Positions 15,455 to 27,144 are shown, numbered from the stretch's first letter. The stretch: DNA of 42,346 bases from DASQPR01 sp035713725 (GCA_035713725.1 DASTMZ010000190.1:1-42346), one strand, 5' to 3'. The notes: a model not told the origin generated them from the sequence alone. Made by a program: numbers and translations.

Positions 15455-16567
<1,113 letters not shown>

Positions 16568-16734
16568 GGGTCGGCCGACTGGCCTTGCCGCCTCTCGGTG
16601 CTGTTCTGATTTCTGGCTGTACGCCATTTCTGGAACACCATGGTATCCAGCCGAACCGACACATCGCCGTCAACTATCCGGTTGCGTGCGCGTTGTCCGA
16701 TTCAAGCGTTTCGCGCTACGGGTGTGGTGAACTG

Positions 16735-17625
16735 TCAGCCGGCCGGGTCGGACCTCGTAGGCTCGCTCGGGCGCGCGGGCTGCAATGAGTCCTGGGGCGC
16801 GCTGCGCGGCGTGATCACCGGCAGGACCAAGGTCGAGTCGTCCATTCTCGGCGCAGCGGGTGGCCGCAGACCCGAGGCAGCACCGAGCGATGCGCCACCG
16901 GTTGCCGAGGACGGCGCCGGTTGCGCGCCGTCGACGACGTCGACAGCGGGAGCGTCACCGCTGGCCGCTTCGCCGTCCGGAGCACTCGCGTCATCGCGCG
17001 ACGACGACGTACGACCGGATTGCATCGCGTTGCCGAGCCAGGCGATCGCCGCCACGAACACCATCGAGCCGACGCCGATCCCGATGAGATTGATCAGTAC
17101 GCTGCCGTAGCCGTGCAGGTCGACATCCAGGAACGGGTACGGGTACCAGTGCACCACGGCGCCCCGGATCAGTGAGTAGAGCGCGTACCCGAGCGGAAAC
17201 GCGGTCCACCACGCCGCCACGCGGAGGTTCACCTCGCGACGCGGCGGGACGAACAGCCAGTCGAGGAACACCACGAGGGGCATCAGGTAGTGCAGCACCT
17301 CGTTCACCCACGGCACTGTCGCGTCGACGCTGGCGGGTACGTCGGACAGCAGCGCGGCGTACACCAGACCGGTGACCGACATGTACGTCGCCGAGGCACC
17401 TCGCGCGCCGTCGTACCACGGCTTGCTCGGTCGCCATCGAGGCACCGCGCCGACCAGGAACACGGCGGCGGCAAGGATGTTCGCCTCGATCGCGAACAGG
17501 CTGAAGAAGTTCGCTGCACTGCCAGCCGGCGTCGCGGTGACGGCGTGGACCAGCTGGACGACAACCGCGGCGAACACCAGCACGGCCATGATCGACCGGT
17601 ACGCGATCACCACGAACCGTGCCAT
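16735..17625 (-). CDS. Pr6Pr family membrane protein
   Basis: A protein of 296 residues with about six membrane helices in the first 200 residues: SIMAVLVFAAVVVQLVHAV, FFSLFAIEANILAAAVFLVG, TYMSVTGLVYAALLSD, EVLHYLMPLVVFLDWLFV, WWTAFPLGYALYSLIRGA and LINLIGIGVGSMVFVAAIAWL. Family marks are YFS/FFSLFTI-like and PWYPYPFLD-like blocks, here FFSLFAIEANI and HWYPYPFLDV. The C-terminal 95 residues are cytoplasmic-looking, low in complexity and rich in Pro, Ser and Ala. The function of Pr6Pr proteins is not known. The start ATG at 17625 puts helix 1 ten residues in. It is divergent from the lipoprotein gene. Confidence 0.75.
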   Translation of the reverse strand: MARFVVIAYRSIMAVLVFAAVVVQLVHAVTATPAGSAANFFSLFAIEANILAAAVFLVGAVPRWRPSKPWYDGARGASATYMSVTGLVYAALLSDVPASVDATVPWVNEVLHYLMPLVVFLDWLFVPPRREVNLRVAAWWTAFPLGYALYSLIRGAVVHWYPYPFLDVDLHGYGSVLINLIGIGVGSMVFVAAIAWLGNAMQSGRTSSSRDDASAPDGEAASGDAPAVDVVDGAQPAPSSATGGASLGAASGLRPPAAPRMDDSTLVLPVITPRSAPQDSLQPARPSEPTRSDPAG

Positions 17626-17708
17626 GCGCGCGATTTAACCCCCTATTTCGGTGTACGGCCATCAGCCGCGCAGTTGAGGCACCGCATCGAGCGGCGCAGA
17701 ATGCCGGG

Positions 17709-18776
17709 GTGCCCTCCCGATCTCGGTTGATTGCCATCGTCGCGATCGCGGTCGCGCTGACCGCTGGGTGCACCAGCGCCCCGCACCGCCTGACGAGCGG
17801 CGAACCGTTGATTGCCACCCAGCCGAGGATGGTAGCCGGCAGCGCGACTGCATCGCCGTCCGGCTCGCCGTCTCCTGGCGCGAGCAGCACACCGTCTGCG
17901 ACCACTTCGCCCGGCAGCTGCTCGATCCTGCCCGCCGACAACGTCTGGCGTGCCAACATCTCGCACCTTCCGGTGTTGGCGAAATCGGCGACGTACGTGA
18001 AGAGCATCGGCTCGACCGCGCCGGTACATGCCGACTTCGGTTCCGGGCAGTATCAGGGCGCGCCGATCGGGATACCGATCACCACGGTCTCGGCCACTCA
18101 GGCCAAGACGAAGGTCACGTTCCAGTACGCACCGGAGAGCGACAAGGGTCCGTATCCGATTCCGAAGAACCCGGCGATCGAGGGCGGGCCATCCAGCACC
18201 GGCGACCGACACGTGATCCTCTACGACCCGGCGCACTGCATCGACTACGAGCTATACGCGGCGTACCCGACGAGTACCGGGTGGAAGGCAGGTTCCGGCG
18301 CGATTTTCAATCTGGCCAGCAACAAGCTGCGACCGGCCGGGTGGACGTCTGCGGACGCGGCCGGACTCCCGATCCTCCCCGGTCTCGTGACTTGGGCCGA
18401 TATGAAGTCGGGACACATCGACCACGCGATCCGGGTAACCGTGCCGGACACCCAGGCCGCGTATATCTGGCCGGCGCGCCACCAAGCATCGTCGTCGAGC
18501 AACACGTCGTTGCCGCCAATGGGTCTGCGGCTGCGCCTCAAAGCGAGCGTCGACATCTCGCACCTGCCGTCACAGGCGCGCATCGTGGCGCAGGCCATGA
18601 AGACGTACGGCATCATCGTCGCCGACAACGGATCGCCATGGTTCATTTCCGGCGCGCCCGACTCGCACTTCAACAACGACGCGCTGCACGCGTTGGGCAC
18701 GCTCGTCGGCAGCGACTTCGAGGCGGTCGACGAGTCCGGCTTAATGGTCAGCTCGAACTCAGGGCAGGCGCGCTAG
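17709..18776 (+). CDS. Secreted lipoprotein of unknown function
   Basis: A protein of 355 residues. The N-terminus has a lipoprotein signal (SRLIAIVAIAVALTAGC) with lipobox LTAGC, then a 45-residue Ser/Pro/Thr linker. The mature domain starts around SCSILPADNVWRANISHLPV and has repeated conserved phrases seen in an uncharacterised family of secreted proteins: DRHVILYDPAHC, AGSGAIFNLASNKLRPAGWTSADAAG, PILPGLVTWADM, PPMGLRLRLKASVDIS and KTYGIIVADNGSPWFISGAPD. No catalytic triad is evident. The GTG start at 17709 is chosen because it places the signal peptide at the N-terminus; upstream codons would bury it. It is divergent from the Pr6Pr gene. Confidence 0.8.
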   Translation: MPSRSRLIAIVAIAVALTAGCTSAPHRLTSGEPLIATQPRMVAGSATASPSGSPSPGASSTPSATTSPGSCSILPADNVWRANISHLPVLAKSATYVKSIGSTAPVHADFGSGQYQGAPIGIPITTVSATQAKTKVTFQYAPESDKGPYPIPKNPAIEGGPSSTGDRHVILYDPAHCIDYELYAAYPTSTGWKAGSGAIFNLASNKLRPAGWTSADAAGLPILPGLVTWADMKSGHIDHAIRVTVPDTQAAYIWPARHQASSSSNTSLPPMGLRLRLKASVDISHLPSQARIVAQAMKTYGIIVADNGSPWFISGAPDSHFNNDALHALGTLVGSDFEAVDESGLMVSSNSGQAR

Positions 18777-18823
18777 CCAGCGCCGCGCCCGCCGCCCGGC
18801 GCGGTGCGCGCCACCCGCCGTGC

Positions 18824-19573
18824 CTACCAGCGGCCGAGACGCGTGGCGAGAGCGCTCAGCGCAGCGGCGCCGGCCGTCGACGTACGTAACACGTGCGGTC
18901 CCAGTCGAACCGGCACGGCGCCCACCGCCATCAGCGTGACGAGTTCCTCCGGTGCGATGCCGCCCTCCGGACCGACGACGATCACGATGTCTCCGACCGG
19001 CGGCAGCGGCACCGCGGTCAGCGGTGTGCTGGCATCCTCGTCAAGCACGAAGACGGCGCCGGGCGGTGCGGTACCAACCAGATCCGCCGTACGTGTGGCG
19101 AGCGCGGCCGTCGACATCGCCGACTCAGCGATGACGGGTAGCCACGGTCGGCGCGCCTGTTTCGTCGCCTCTCGTGCGGTGGCGGCCCACTTGTCGCGAG
19201 CCTTCACGGCGCGGTCTCCGCGCCAGATCGCCACGCACCGGGCGGCCGCCCAGGGCACGATTTCGTCGACGCCGACCTCCGTCATGATCTGCACGGCGAG
19301 TTCTGCGCGATCGCCCTTCGGGATGCCCTGCGCCACGACGAGGCGAGGGCGGGGCGGTTCGACGTACCACCGGTCATTGATCGTGACGCCGAGATCAGCT
19401 CGGCCGACGGTGGTGACCACCGCGGACGCCATGCCGCCCCGCCCGTCGCCGAGCAGCAACCGCTCCGAGACGCCGAGTCGCTGCACGTTCGCGGCGTGGT
19501 GGCCTTCGGGGCCGTCGAGCGTGTACGCGTCACCGGCCGGCAACTCCGACACGAGGAACATCGGTGGGCTCAT
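18824..19573 (-). CDS. rsmE: 16S rRNA m3U1498 methyltransferase RsmE
   Basis: A SPOUT-class methyltransferase of 249 residues that methylates U1498 of 16S rRNA with S-adenosylmethionine. The N-terminal PUA-like part holds HHAANVQRLGVSERLLLGDGRGG. The knotted SAM site is formed by IVVGPEGGIAPEE and LGPHVLRTSTAGAAALSAL. The ATG at 19573 starts MSPPMFLVSELP; another in-frame ATG lies 12 nt downstream. It follows dnaJ by 22 nt and belongs to the hrcA-dnaJ-rsmE unit as in M. tuberculosis (Rv2372c-Rv2374c), so it is probably under HrcA control. Confidence 0.95.
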   Translation of the reverse strand: MSPPMFLVSELPAGDAYTLDGPEGHHAANVQRLGVSERLLLGDGRGGMASAVVTTVGRADLGVTINDRWYVEPPRPRLVVAQGIPKGDRAELAVQIMTEVGVDEIVPWAAARCVAIWRGDRAVKARDKWAATAREATKQARRPWLPVIAESAMSTAALATRTADLVGTAPPGAVFVLDEDASTPLTAVPLPPVGDIVIVVGPEGGIAPEELVTLMAVGAVPVRLGPHVLRTSTAGAAALSALATRLGRW

Positions 19574-19595
19574 ATGGCGGGCTCGGACGTAGCCG

Positions 19596-20717
19596 CTACG
19601 CGTGACCGTTGAACGCGTCCCGCATGCGCGAGAAGAACCCGCCTTGCTTTGACAGCTCCGCGATATCCTCACCGCGCACCGACGCGAACTCGCGCAGCAT
19701 GCGCTCCTGGTCGGCGTCGAGCTTGGTCGGCGTACGGACGTCGAGGTGCACGAACAGATCGCCGCGGCCGACACCGCGCAGGTGCGGGACGCCACGTGCC
19801 TTCAGCTTCAGCGTCGCGCCGGGTTGCGTGCCGGCCGACACGTCCAGCGACTCCTCGCTGTCCAGCGTCTTGATGGTCAGCCGGGTGCCGAGTGCCGCGG
19901 CGGCCATCGGCACGGTCACGCGGCAGTGCAGGTCGTCGCCCTTGCGTGAGAACACGTCGTGCGGGCGCTCGTGGATCTCCACGTAGAGATCGCCGGCCGG
20001 GCCGCCGCCGGGACCGACCTCGCCCTGCCCGGCGAGCCGGATGCGCATTTGGTCCTCGACGCCGGCCGGGATCTTCACGTTCAGCTGTCGCCGGGTGCGC
20101 ACCCGCCCGTCGCCCGAGCACGTCGGACACGGATGACGGACCACTGTGCCGTAGCCGCCGCATGCCGCGCACGGACGCGCCGTCATCACCTGACCGAGGA
20201 ACGTGCGCTGGATGCTCTGCACCTCGCCACGACCGTTGCAGGTGTCGCAGGTCTGCGGATGCGTACCCGCTGCCGTGCCGGCGCCGTTGCATGTTCCGCA
20301 CACGATCGCGGTGTCGACCGTGATGGGCGCGTCAACTCCGAACGCGGTCTCGAAGAGGTCCAGTTGCAGCGGCAGGATCGCGTCCGCGCCGGGGCGGGTA
20401 CGCGACCGAGGCCCGCGCGTCGCACCACCGCCGAAGAACGCGTCCATGATGTCCTGGAACCCGACGAACGCACCGCCGGCCGGTCCGGCGCCGCCGCCGT
20501 TGGACATCGGGTCGCCGCCGAGGTCAACGATCTGCCGCTTCTGGTCATCGGACAGCACTTCGTACGCCGTCGTGATGTCCTTGAACTTCTCGTGTGCGGA
20601 CGGATCCGGGTTGACGTCCGGGTGATATTGGCGGGCGAGCTTGCGGTAGGCGCGCTTGATCTCCTCGGCTGACGCGTCGCGCGCCACGCCGAGAGTCTGG
20701 TAGTAGTCCTTCGCCAC
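19596..20717 (-). CDS. dnaJ: Chaperone DnaJ (DnaJ2 type)
   Basis: A 373-residue Hsp40 that stimulates DnaK. The J domain (residues 1-70) has the HPD motif in QYHPDVNPD. A Gly/Phe-rich part follows. The zinc region has four CxxCxGxG-type motifs (CGTCNGAG, CDTCNGRG, CAACGGYG, CPTCSGDG). Two C-terminal substrate domains complete the protein. The start is a GTG at 20717 (VAKDYYQTLGV). The gene is second in a leftward heat-shock unit after hrcA, so the CIRCE site upstream of hrcA probably controls it too. The grpE-dnaK genes are not in the window, as expected for the second dnaJ copy of actinobacteria. Confidence 0.96.
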   Translation of the reverse strand: MAKDYYQTLGVARDASAEEIKRAYRKLARQYHPDVNPDPSAHEKFKDITTAYEVLSDDQKRQIVDLGGDPMSNGGGAGPAGGAFVGFQDIMDAFFGGGATRGPRSRTRPGADAILPLQLDLFETAFGVDAPITVDTAIVCGTCNGAGTAAGTHPQTCDTCNGRGEVQSIQRTFLGQVMTARPCAACGGYGTVVRHPCPTCSGDGRVRTRRQLNVKIPAGVEDQMRIRLAGQGEVGPGGGPAGDLYVEIHERPHDVFSRKGDDLHCRVTVPMAAAALGTRLTIKTLDSEESLDVSAGTQPGATLKLKARGVPHLRGVGRGDLFVHLDVRTPTKLDADQERMLREFASVRGEDIAELSKQGGFFSRMRDAFNGHA

Positions 20718-20821
20718 TGCCGTGTGCCGTCCTCAATCCGTCGTCTCGAAGCATCGCAGGCGTGCCCGCCCGCCGTGGTGTGTCGGGGTGTCCGCGATGG
20801 GCTGGGTCACGTGGCTGGCCG

Positions 20822-20857
20822 CGCTGTCATGCCAGCACGAGCAGCCGCTGTCATGCC
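20822..20857. repeat. 12-bp direct repeat across the hrcA stop codon
   Basis: CGCTGTCATGCC occurs at 20822-20833 and 20846-20857, 24 bp apart. The second copy includes the hrcA stop codon, so the end of hrcA appears duplicated just downstream of the gene. Confidence 0.7.
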
Positions 20858-21873
20858 TGTGCCAGCATCTCGCCGACGTACCGTGCTACGGCACTCACCG
20901 CGGAGATGGTGGCCGGATAGTCCATCCGGGTGGGACCGAGCACGCCGAGGCCGCCGACGATTGTCGCACCAGGGCCGTAGCCGGTGGATACCACCGAGGT
21001 GGCGCGCAGGTGTTCGATCTCGTTCTCGTCGCCGATGCGCACCCGCAGCGGCTCCTCGCCGGCCGAGCCGATCAGCTTCAGCAGCACGACCTCCTCCTCG
21101 AGTGCTTCGAGGATCGGCCGGATCGAACCGTGGAAGTCCAGCACGCCGGCGCGGGTGAGATTCGCCGTCCCGGCCAGCGCCAACCGCTCGTCGGTGCGTT
21201 CGATCAGGGTCTCGAGCAGCACCGCCGCAATCGCCGACATCATGCCGATGCGGGTCGGGTCGACCTCGTCGACGAGCGCCTGGATGTGGATCGGCGTTTC
21301 CGACAGGCGCTTGCCGACCAACTTTTCGTTGATCACCGTACGGATCGCGCTGACCTCGGTGTCGTCGACGGTCTCCGGCAGTTCGATCACCCGCTGCTCG
21401 ACCCGGCCAGTGTCGGTGATCATGACGAGCAGGAGGCGGGTGGTGGACACCCCGACCAGCTCGAGGTGCCGGATCGACGAGCGCGACAGGCTCGGATATT
21501 GCACGACCGCGACCTGTCCGGTGACCTGTGCGAGCAGCCGCACCGTGCGGTGCACCACGTCGTCGAGATCCACCGCGCCGATCAGGAACCGCTCGATCGC
21601 CCGGCGCTCGGCCGGCGACAGCGGCTTGATCCGGGAAAGCTTGTCGACGAACAACCGGTAGCCGCGATCGGTCGGCACCCGGCCGGCGCTGGTATGCGGC
21701 TGACGGATGTAGCCCTCGTCCTCGAGGAACGCCATGTCGTTGCGCACCGTGGCGGCCGACACCCGCATGTGGTGCCGCTCCACGAGCGCGCGGCTGCCGA
21801 CCGGTTCCTGGGTCGCCACATAGTCCTCGACGATCGCGCGCAGCACGTCGAGTTTGCGCTCATCGAGGGGCAT
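20851..21873 (-). CDS. hrcA: Heat-inducible transcription repressor HrcA
   Basis: A protein of 340 residues. The N-terminal winged helix (LDVLRAIVEDYVATQEPVGS; VSAATVRNDMAFLEDEGYI; PHTSAGRVPTDRGYR) binds CIRCE operators, and the rest is the GAF-like dimer domain. HrcA represses chaperone genes at normal temperature. The ATG at 21873 is chosen because GGAG lies about 6 nt upstream. A perfect CIRCE element lies 66 nt upstream, so hrcA is self-regulated, together with dnaJ and rsmE. A 133-nt gap to dnaJ contains a short duplication but no clear promoter. Confidence 0.96.
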   Translation of the reverse strand: MPLDERKLDVLRAIVEDYVATQEPVGSRALVERHHMRVSAATVRNDMAFLEDEGYIRQPHTSAGRVPTDRGYRLFVDKLSRIKPLSPAERRAIERFLIGAVDLDDVVHRTVRLLAQVTGQVAVVQYPSLSRSSIRHLELVGVSTTRLLLVMITDTGRVEQRVIELPETVDDTEVSAIRTVINEKLVGKRLSETPIHIQALVDEVDPTRIGMMSAIAAVLLETLIERTDERLALAGTANLTRAGVLDFHGSIRPILEALEEEVVLLKLIGSAGEEPLRVRIGDENEIEHLRATSVVSTGYGPGATIVGGLGVLGPTRMDYPATISAVSAVARYVGEMLAQA

Positions 21874-21938
21874 GGACACTCCGTTGGCGATCACGACCGG
21901 CCGCGGCGGCGCCGCCTGGCCGACCTCGTGGGCGGAGC

Positions 21939-21965
21939 CTGGCACTCCAGGGTAGCGAGTGCCAG
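21939..21965. promoter_or_regulatory. CIRCE operator upstream of hrcA
   Basis: Perfect inverted repeat CTGGCACTC-N9-GAGTGCCAG with the spacer at 21948-21956. It matches the CIRCE consensus (TTAGCACTC-N9-GAGTGCTAA) in the GCACTC/GAGTGC core and has the exact 9-nt spacer. A -10-like TAGACT on the minus strand overlaps its upstream edge. Confidence 0.9.
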
Positions 21966-22088
21966 TCTACGTCGACGCCCCCGCGGGCGCGATGATCGTT
22001 ATCACGAGTTTTGCGGACGTAACGGACGACGTTCGGGCCAGCCCGGCACGGTCAACCCCATCAGACCAACCCGGTGGGGCCGACCCGG

Positions 22089-23300
22089 TCAGGCCAAGAC
22101 GTCTCGGATCACCGCGTCGGCGAGCAGGCGGCCTCGGCGGGTCAATATCGCGGTACGCCGCATGAATGCGGCTGAGTCCAGCAAGCCGTCGTCATGGGCG
22201 CGGGCGGCCGCCGCCTGCCCGGCCCGGTCCAGCGCATCGAGCGGCAGCCCGCTGGCCAGGCGCAGCCGCAACATCACGTCCTCGGTGTGCCGTTCGGCGT
22301 CGGTGAGGATCTCCCGGCCGGCCCCCGGCGAGGCACCCGCGGAGAGGCGGTCCGCGTACGTGTTCGGATGCTTCACGTTCCACCAGCGCACGCCGCCCAC
22401 GTGGCTGTGCGCGCCGGGGCCGAACCCCCACCAGTCGCCGCCGGTCCAGTAGAGCAGGTTGTGACGGCACGCCGCGTCCGCCGACGTCGCCCAGTTCGAC
22501 ACCTCGTACCAGCCGAAGCCGGCCGCGGACAGCGCGTCATCCGCGGCCACGTAACGGTCCGCGGCCACATCATCCGACGGGTACGGCAACTCGCCGCGAC
22601 GAATGCGGGCCGCGAGTCGGGTGCCATCCTCGACGATCAACGCGTACGCGCTGACGTGGTCGACGCCGGCGCCGATCGCGTTGGCCAAAGAGGCGGCGAA
22701 GTCGGCCGCGGTCTCCCCCGGTGTGCCGTAGATCAGGTCGAGGTTGACGTGCGCGAACCCGGCGTTACGAGCCTCGGCCGCGGCATCGACCGCACGGCCA
22801 GGTGTGTGGCGACGGTCGAGTGTGGCGAGCACGCCCGGCGCGCTCGACTGCATACCGAGCGAGATGCGCGTGAAGCCGGCGTCGCGCAGCGCTCGCAGCG
22901 ACACCGAGTCGACCGACTCGGGGTTCGCTTCGGTGGTGACCTCGGCACCCGCGCGCAGTCCCCACGTGTCGCGGATCGTGTCGAGGATCCGGACGAGATC
23001 CGCCGGCGGCAGCAGGGTGGGCGTACCGCCGCCGAAGAACACCGTGTCGACACCGGCCGGTCCCGGATCGAGCACCCGTGCCGCGAGCTTGATCTCGGCG
23101 AGCACCGCGTCGACGTACCCGTCTCGTCGCGCACCCTCCCCCGGCGCGTACGTGTTGAAGTCGCAGTAGCCACAGCGCGACGCGCAGAACGGGACGTGGA
23201 CGTACACCGCGAAACCGCGCGCTCCAACCGCGCCGAGTGCCTGCTCCGGCAGTTCTCCGGAGCGCGGCACCGGCTCTCCGTCCGGCAGGTGGCTCGCCAC
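22089..23300 (-). CDS. hemW: HemW-type radical SAM haem chaperone
   Basis: A radical SAM protein of 403 residues, long annotated as oxygen-independent coproporphyrinogen III oxidase. The FeS motif is CASRCGYCDF (CxxxCxxC), following AVYVHVPFC. Further family blocks are VFFGGGTPTLLPP, TEANPESV and RISLGMQS. The HemW C-terminal domain ends the protein. The single CxxxCxxC without an extra Cys directly after it favours HemW, a haem-binding chaperone, over the true HemN oxidase. The GTG at 23300 is used; the open frame continues far upstream, but that part is antisense to the hydratase gene and has no domain. It is divergent from the hydratase with an 18-nt gap. Confidence 0.9.
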   Translation of the reverse strand: MASHLPDGEPVPRSGELPEQALGAVGARGFAVYVHVPFCASRCGYCDFNTYAPGEGARRDGYVDAVLAEIKLAARVLDPGPAGVDTVFFGGGTPTLLPPADLVRILDTIRDTWGLRAGAEVTTEANPESVDSVSLRALRDAGFTRISLGMQSSAPGVLATLDRRHTPGRAVDAAAEARNAGFAHVNLDLIYGTPGETAADFAASLANAIGAGVDHVSAYALIVEDGTRLAARIRRGELPYPSDDVAADRYVAADDALSAAGFGWYEVSNWATSADAACRHNLLYWTGGDWWGFGPGAHSHVGGVRWWNVKHPNTYADRLSAGASPGAGREILTDAERHTEDVMLRLRLASGLPLDALDRAGQAAAARAHDDGLLDSAAFMRRTAILTRRGRLLADAVIRDVLA

Positions 23301-23318
23301 GACGTCTAGTCTGCCGGC

Positions 23319-24092
23319 ATGACGGTTCTTGTCCGCTCCCAGGTGCTTCGCGGCGTTGCCACGCTCACGCTGGACAGCCCGGCCAACCGAAACGCGCTGT
23401 CCTCGACGCTCATCGACGAGCTGCTCGCTGCACTCGACGAGGCGGAACGCGACGATGCCGTACGGGTGATCGTGCTGAGCCATACCGGCACGGTGTTCTC
23501 GGCTGGCGCCGACCTGAAGGAGACCGCCGAGGCGCTTGCCACCGGACGTCTTCCGATCGCTCGGCTGGGCGATGTTCTCGTGGCGATCTGGGAGTCGCGC
23601 AAGCCGGTGGTCGCTCGGGTCGGCGGCGCGGCAAGGGCCGGCGGGCTGGGTCTGATCGCGGCCGCCGACATCGCGATTTGCGCGCGCGAGGCCACGTTCG
23701 CGTTCACCGAGGTCCGCATCGGCGTGATCCCGGCGGTGATCTCGGCGACCGTGCTGCCCCGGCTGTCCGGACGGGCCGCCGCCGAGCTCTACCTGACCGG
23801 GGAGGTCTTCGACGGCGACCGCGCGGCCGATATCGGTCTGGTTACGACCGCGGTCGGCGGGAGCGAGCTGGACGCCACCGTCGCGCACTACACCGCGGCC
23901 TTGGTCCGTGGCGCGCCCGGCGCGCTCGCCGGTGCTAAGTCGCTGCTGCGCCGCGACCGCCCGGCTACGCTCCGCGACGATATTCGCGTCCTCACCGAGC
24001 TGTCGGTTGGATACTTCGGCTCGGACGAAGGTCGGGAAGGCATCGCCGCGTTCCGTGAAAAGCGCGACCCGAGGTGGGTGCCACAGAGCTGA
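23319..24092 (+). CDS. Enoyl-CoA hydratase/isomerase family protein
   Basis: A crotonase-fold protein of 257 residues. The oxyanion-hole segments are FSAGADLKE (about residues 64-72) and GAARAGGLGLIAAADIA (about 104-120). The acid/base Glu in TEVRIGVIPAV (equivalent to Glu164 of rat crotonase) is kept, whereas the first catalytic Glu position (Glu144) is replaced in the GGLGL segment. The loss suggests an isomerase, hydrolase or lyase role rather than simple hydration. The ATG at 23319 has TAGTCT 8 nt upstream, so the transcript may be leaderless. It is divergent from hemW, and the intergenic 18 bp must serve both genes. Confidence 0.85.
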   Translation: MTVLVRSQVLRGVATLTLDSPANRNALSSTLIDELLAALDEAERDDAVRVIVLSHTGTVFSAGADLKETAEALATGRLPIARLGDVLVAIWESRKPVVARVGGAARAGGLGLIAAADIAICAREATFAFTEVRIGVIPAVISATVLPRLSGRAAAELYLTGEVFDGDRAADIGLVTTAVGGSELDATVAHYTAALVRGAPGALAGAKSLLRRDRPATLRDDIRVLTELSVGYFGSDEGREGIAAFREKRDPRWVPQS

Positions 24093-24186
24093 ACCGGCAC
24101 GCCAACTTCTGCCGGACACCTTGGCACGACCGTTACCCTGGCTTCGCGGCGGATGGCAGCCGACGTCGCCGCACGCCGACAGCGAC

Positions 24187-24234
24187 GCATGACGACTGCG
24201 GCGCATGACGACTGCGGCGCATGACGACTGCGGA
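24187..24234 (+). repeat. Three tandem 16-bp copies of a start-codon region
   Basis: GCATGACGACTGCGGC is repeated at 24187-24202, 24203-24218 and 24219-24234 (last base A). Each copy holds an ATG followed by the same codons as the downstream gene, but only the third ATG (24221) is in its frame. The first two ATGs open 11-codon ORFs with the same product. Confidence 0.9.
24189..24224 (+). CDS. Upstream ORF 1 (MTTAAHDDCGA)
   Basis: This 11-codon frame begins at the first ATG of the tandem repeat. Its TGA (24222-24224) overlaps the ATG of the lysozyme-like gene (24221-24223), giving an ATGA overlap typical of translational coupling. No good ribosome-binding site is visible, and the peptide has no known role. 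Confidence 0.3.
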   Translation: MTTAAHDDCGA

Positions 24235-24240
24235 GCGTGA
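24205..24240 (+). CDS. Upstream ORF 2 (same peptide, other frame)
   Basis: This frame opens at the second ATG of the repeat and encodes the same 11 residues as upstream ORF 1. It ends at 24238-24240, 17 nt inside the lysozyme-like gene. If translated it would compete with that gene. Translation of either frame is unproven. Confidence 0.25.
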   Translation: MTTAAHDDCGA

Positions 24241-25135
24241 GACTGTGCGAGCACGGGTGATCATGGCGTGCTTCGCCGTGTTCGCCGTGCTGAGCCTCGT
24301 CGGCGTGGTGATCTGGAAGGTCACATCGCCGGGCGGCCTGCCACTGCCACCACCGCTCCGCTCCGAATACTGCACGGCGTCCACAACCAGCGAGGTCACG
24401 CTCGGCCTTGACCAGATGGCCAACGCCGCGACGATCGCCGCGGTCGGCATCCGCCGAGGTGTCCCGGAGCGCGCCGTCACGGTCGCGCTCGCCACCGCGC
24501 TGCAGGAGTCGAAGCTCAACAACCTCGAGGGCGGCGACCGCGACTCGATCGGCCTGTTCCAGCAGCGCCCGTCGCAGGGCTGGGGCACGCCGGAACAGAT
24601 CGCCGATCCCCGCTACGCCGCCGGGCGGTTCTACTCCGCGTTGCTGCACGTCAAGAACTGGCCGAAGCTCAGCGTCACGGCCGCCGCGCAGGCCGTACAG
24701 CACAGCGCTCACCCGAACGCGTACGCGAAATGGTCCGACGACGCGACAGTGCTCGCCGGTGCGTTGATGGGCGACAAGTCGGCGGCGGTGGCGTGCAACG
24801 TGTCGACGACCCCGCAGACCCGTGGCCCGCGGGCGCTTGCCGATCTCACCAGCATCCTGCAGAAGGACTGGGGCAGCCTCAGCGCGTCGCTGCGCACCAC
24901 GACGCCGGACACCCTGAGCCTGCAAGTGACCGGTACGCAGGCCGGCTGGCAGTACGCGCATTGGATGGTCGCGCACGCGTCGGAGAGCGGGCTGCAGCGC
25001 GTCCAGTTCGGCGACCTGGCGTGGACCGCGGCCGACGGCGAATGGGGCGCGGTGCATAAGTCCGGGACGCCGCAAACCGCCTTGGCGCCGTCAACTGCGG
25101 TCATAGCGCAGGTGTTCGCCGCGCCCTCGAAGTAA
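24221..25135 (+). CDS. Membrane-anchored lysozyme-like (transglycosylase-type) protein
   Basis: A protein of 304 residues. One N-terminal membrane helix (VIMACFAVFAVLSLVGVVIW) anchors an outer domain. The block VALATALQESKLNNLEGGDRDSIGLFQQRPSQGWG (in parts) resembles lysozyme-like transglycosylase domains, with the Glu of LQES in the place of the catalytic acid. The family is common in actinobacteria and has no tested substrate; peptidoglycan is the likely target. The C-terminal part (from about residue 215) is a separate beta-rich domain. The start is the third ATG of the tandem repeat. It converges on lepA, and the two 3' ends share repeated sequence. Confidence 0.75.
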   Translation: MTTAERETVRARVIMACFAVFAVLSLVGVVIWKVTSPGGLPLPPPLRSEYCTASTTSEVTLGLDQMANAATIAAVGIRRGVPERAVTVALATALQESKLNNLEGGDRDSIGLFQQRPSQGWGTPEQIADPRYAAGRFYSALLHVKNWPKLSVTAAAQAVQHSAHPNAYAKWSDDATVLAGALMGDKSAAVACNVSTTPQTRGPRALADLTSILQKDWGSLSASLRTTTPDTLSLQVTGTQAGWQYAHWMVAHASESGLQRVQFGDLAWTAADGEWGAVHKSGTPQTALAPSTAVIAQVFAAPSK

Positions 25136-25206
25136 CCGTGGGCTACCGCTTCGCGGCGCCCTCCAAATAACAGCGGCTACCGCTTCGCGGCGCCTCAAAA
25201 TAACAG

Positions 25207-25230
<24 letters not shown>
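25115..25230. repeat. Four related copies around the 3' ends of the lysozyme-like gene and lepA
   Basis: The motif TTCGCGGCGCC(C)TCnAAATAA occurs at 25115-25135 (end of the lysozyme-like gene), 25150-25170, 25184-25203 and, in shorter form, 25214-25230 (end of lepA on the other strand). Copies are 30-35 bp apart. The second copy again encodes FAAPSK-stop. Confidence 0.85.
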
Positions 25231-27105
<1,875 letters not shown>

Positions 27106-27144
27106 TAGTCGTGTGGTCCGTTCCGTTGGAGGCGGTCGTGGCGC

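Noticed and set aside
23301..24254. Leftward extension of hemW by about 318 codons
   Set aside because: The extension lies antisense to the enoyl-CoA hydratase and has no domain; HemW starts normally at 23300.
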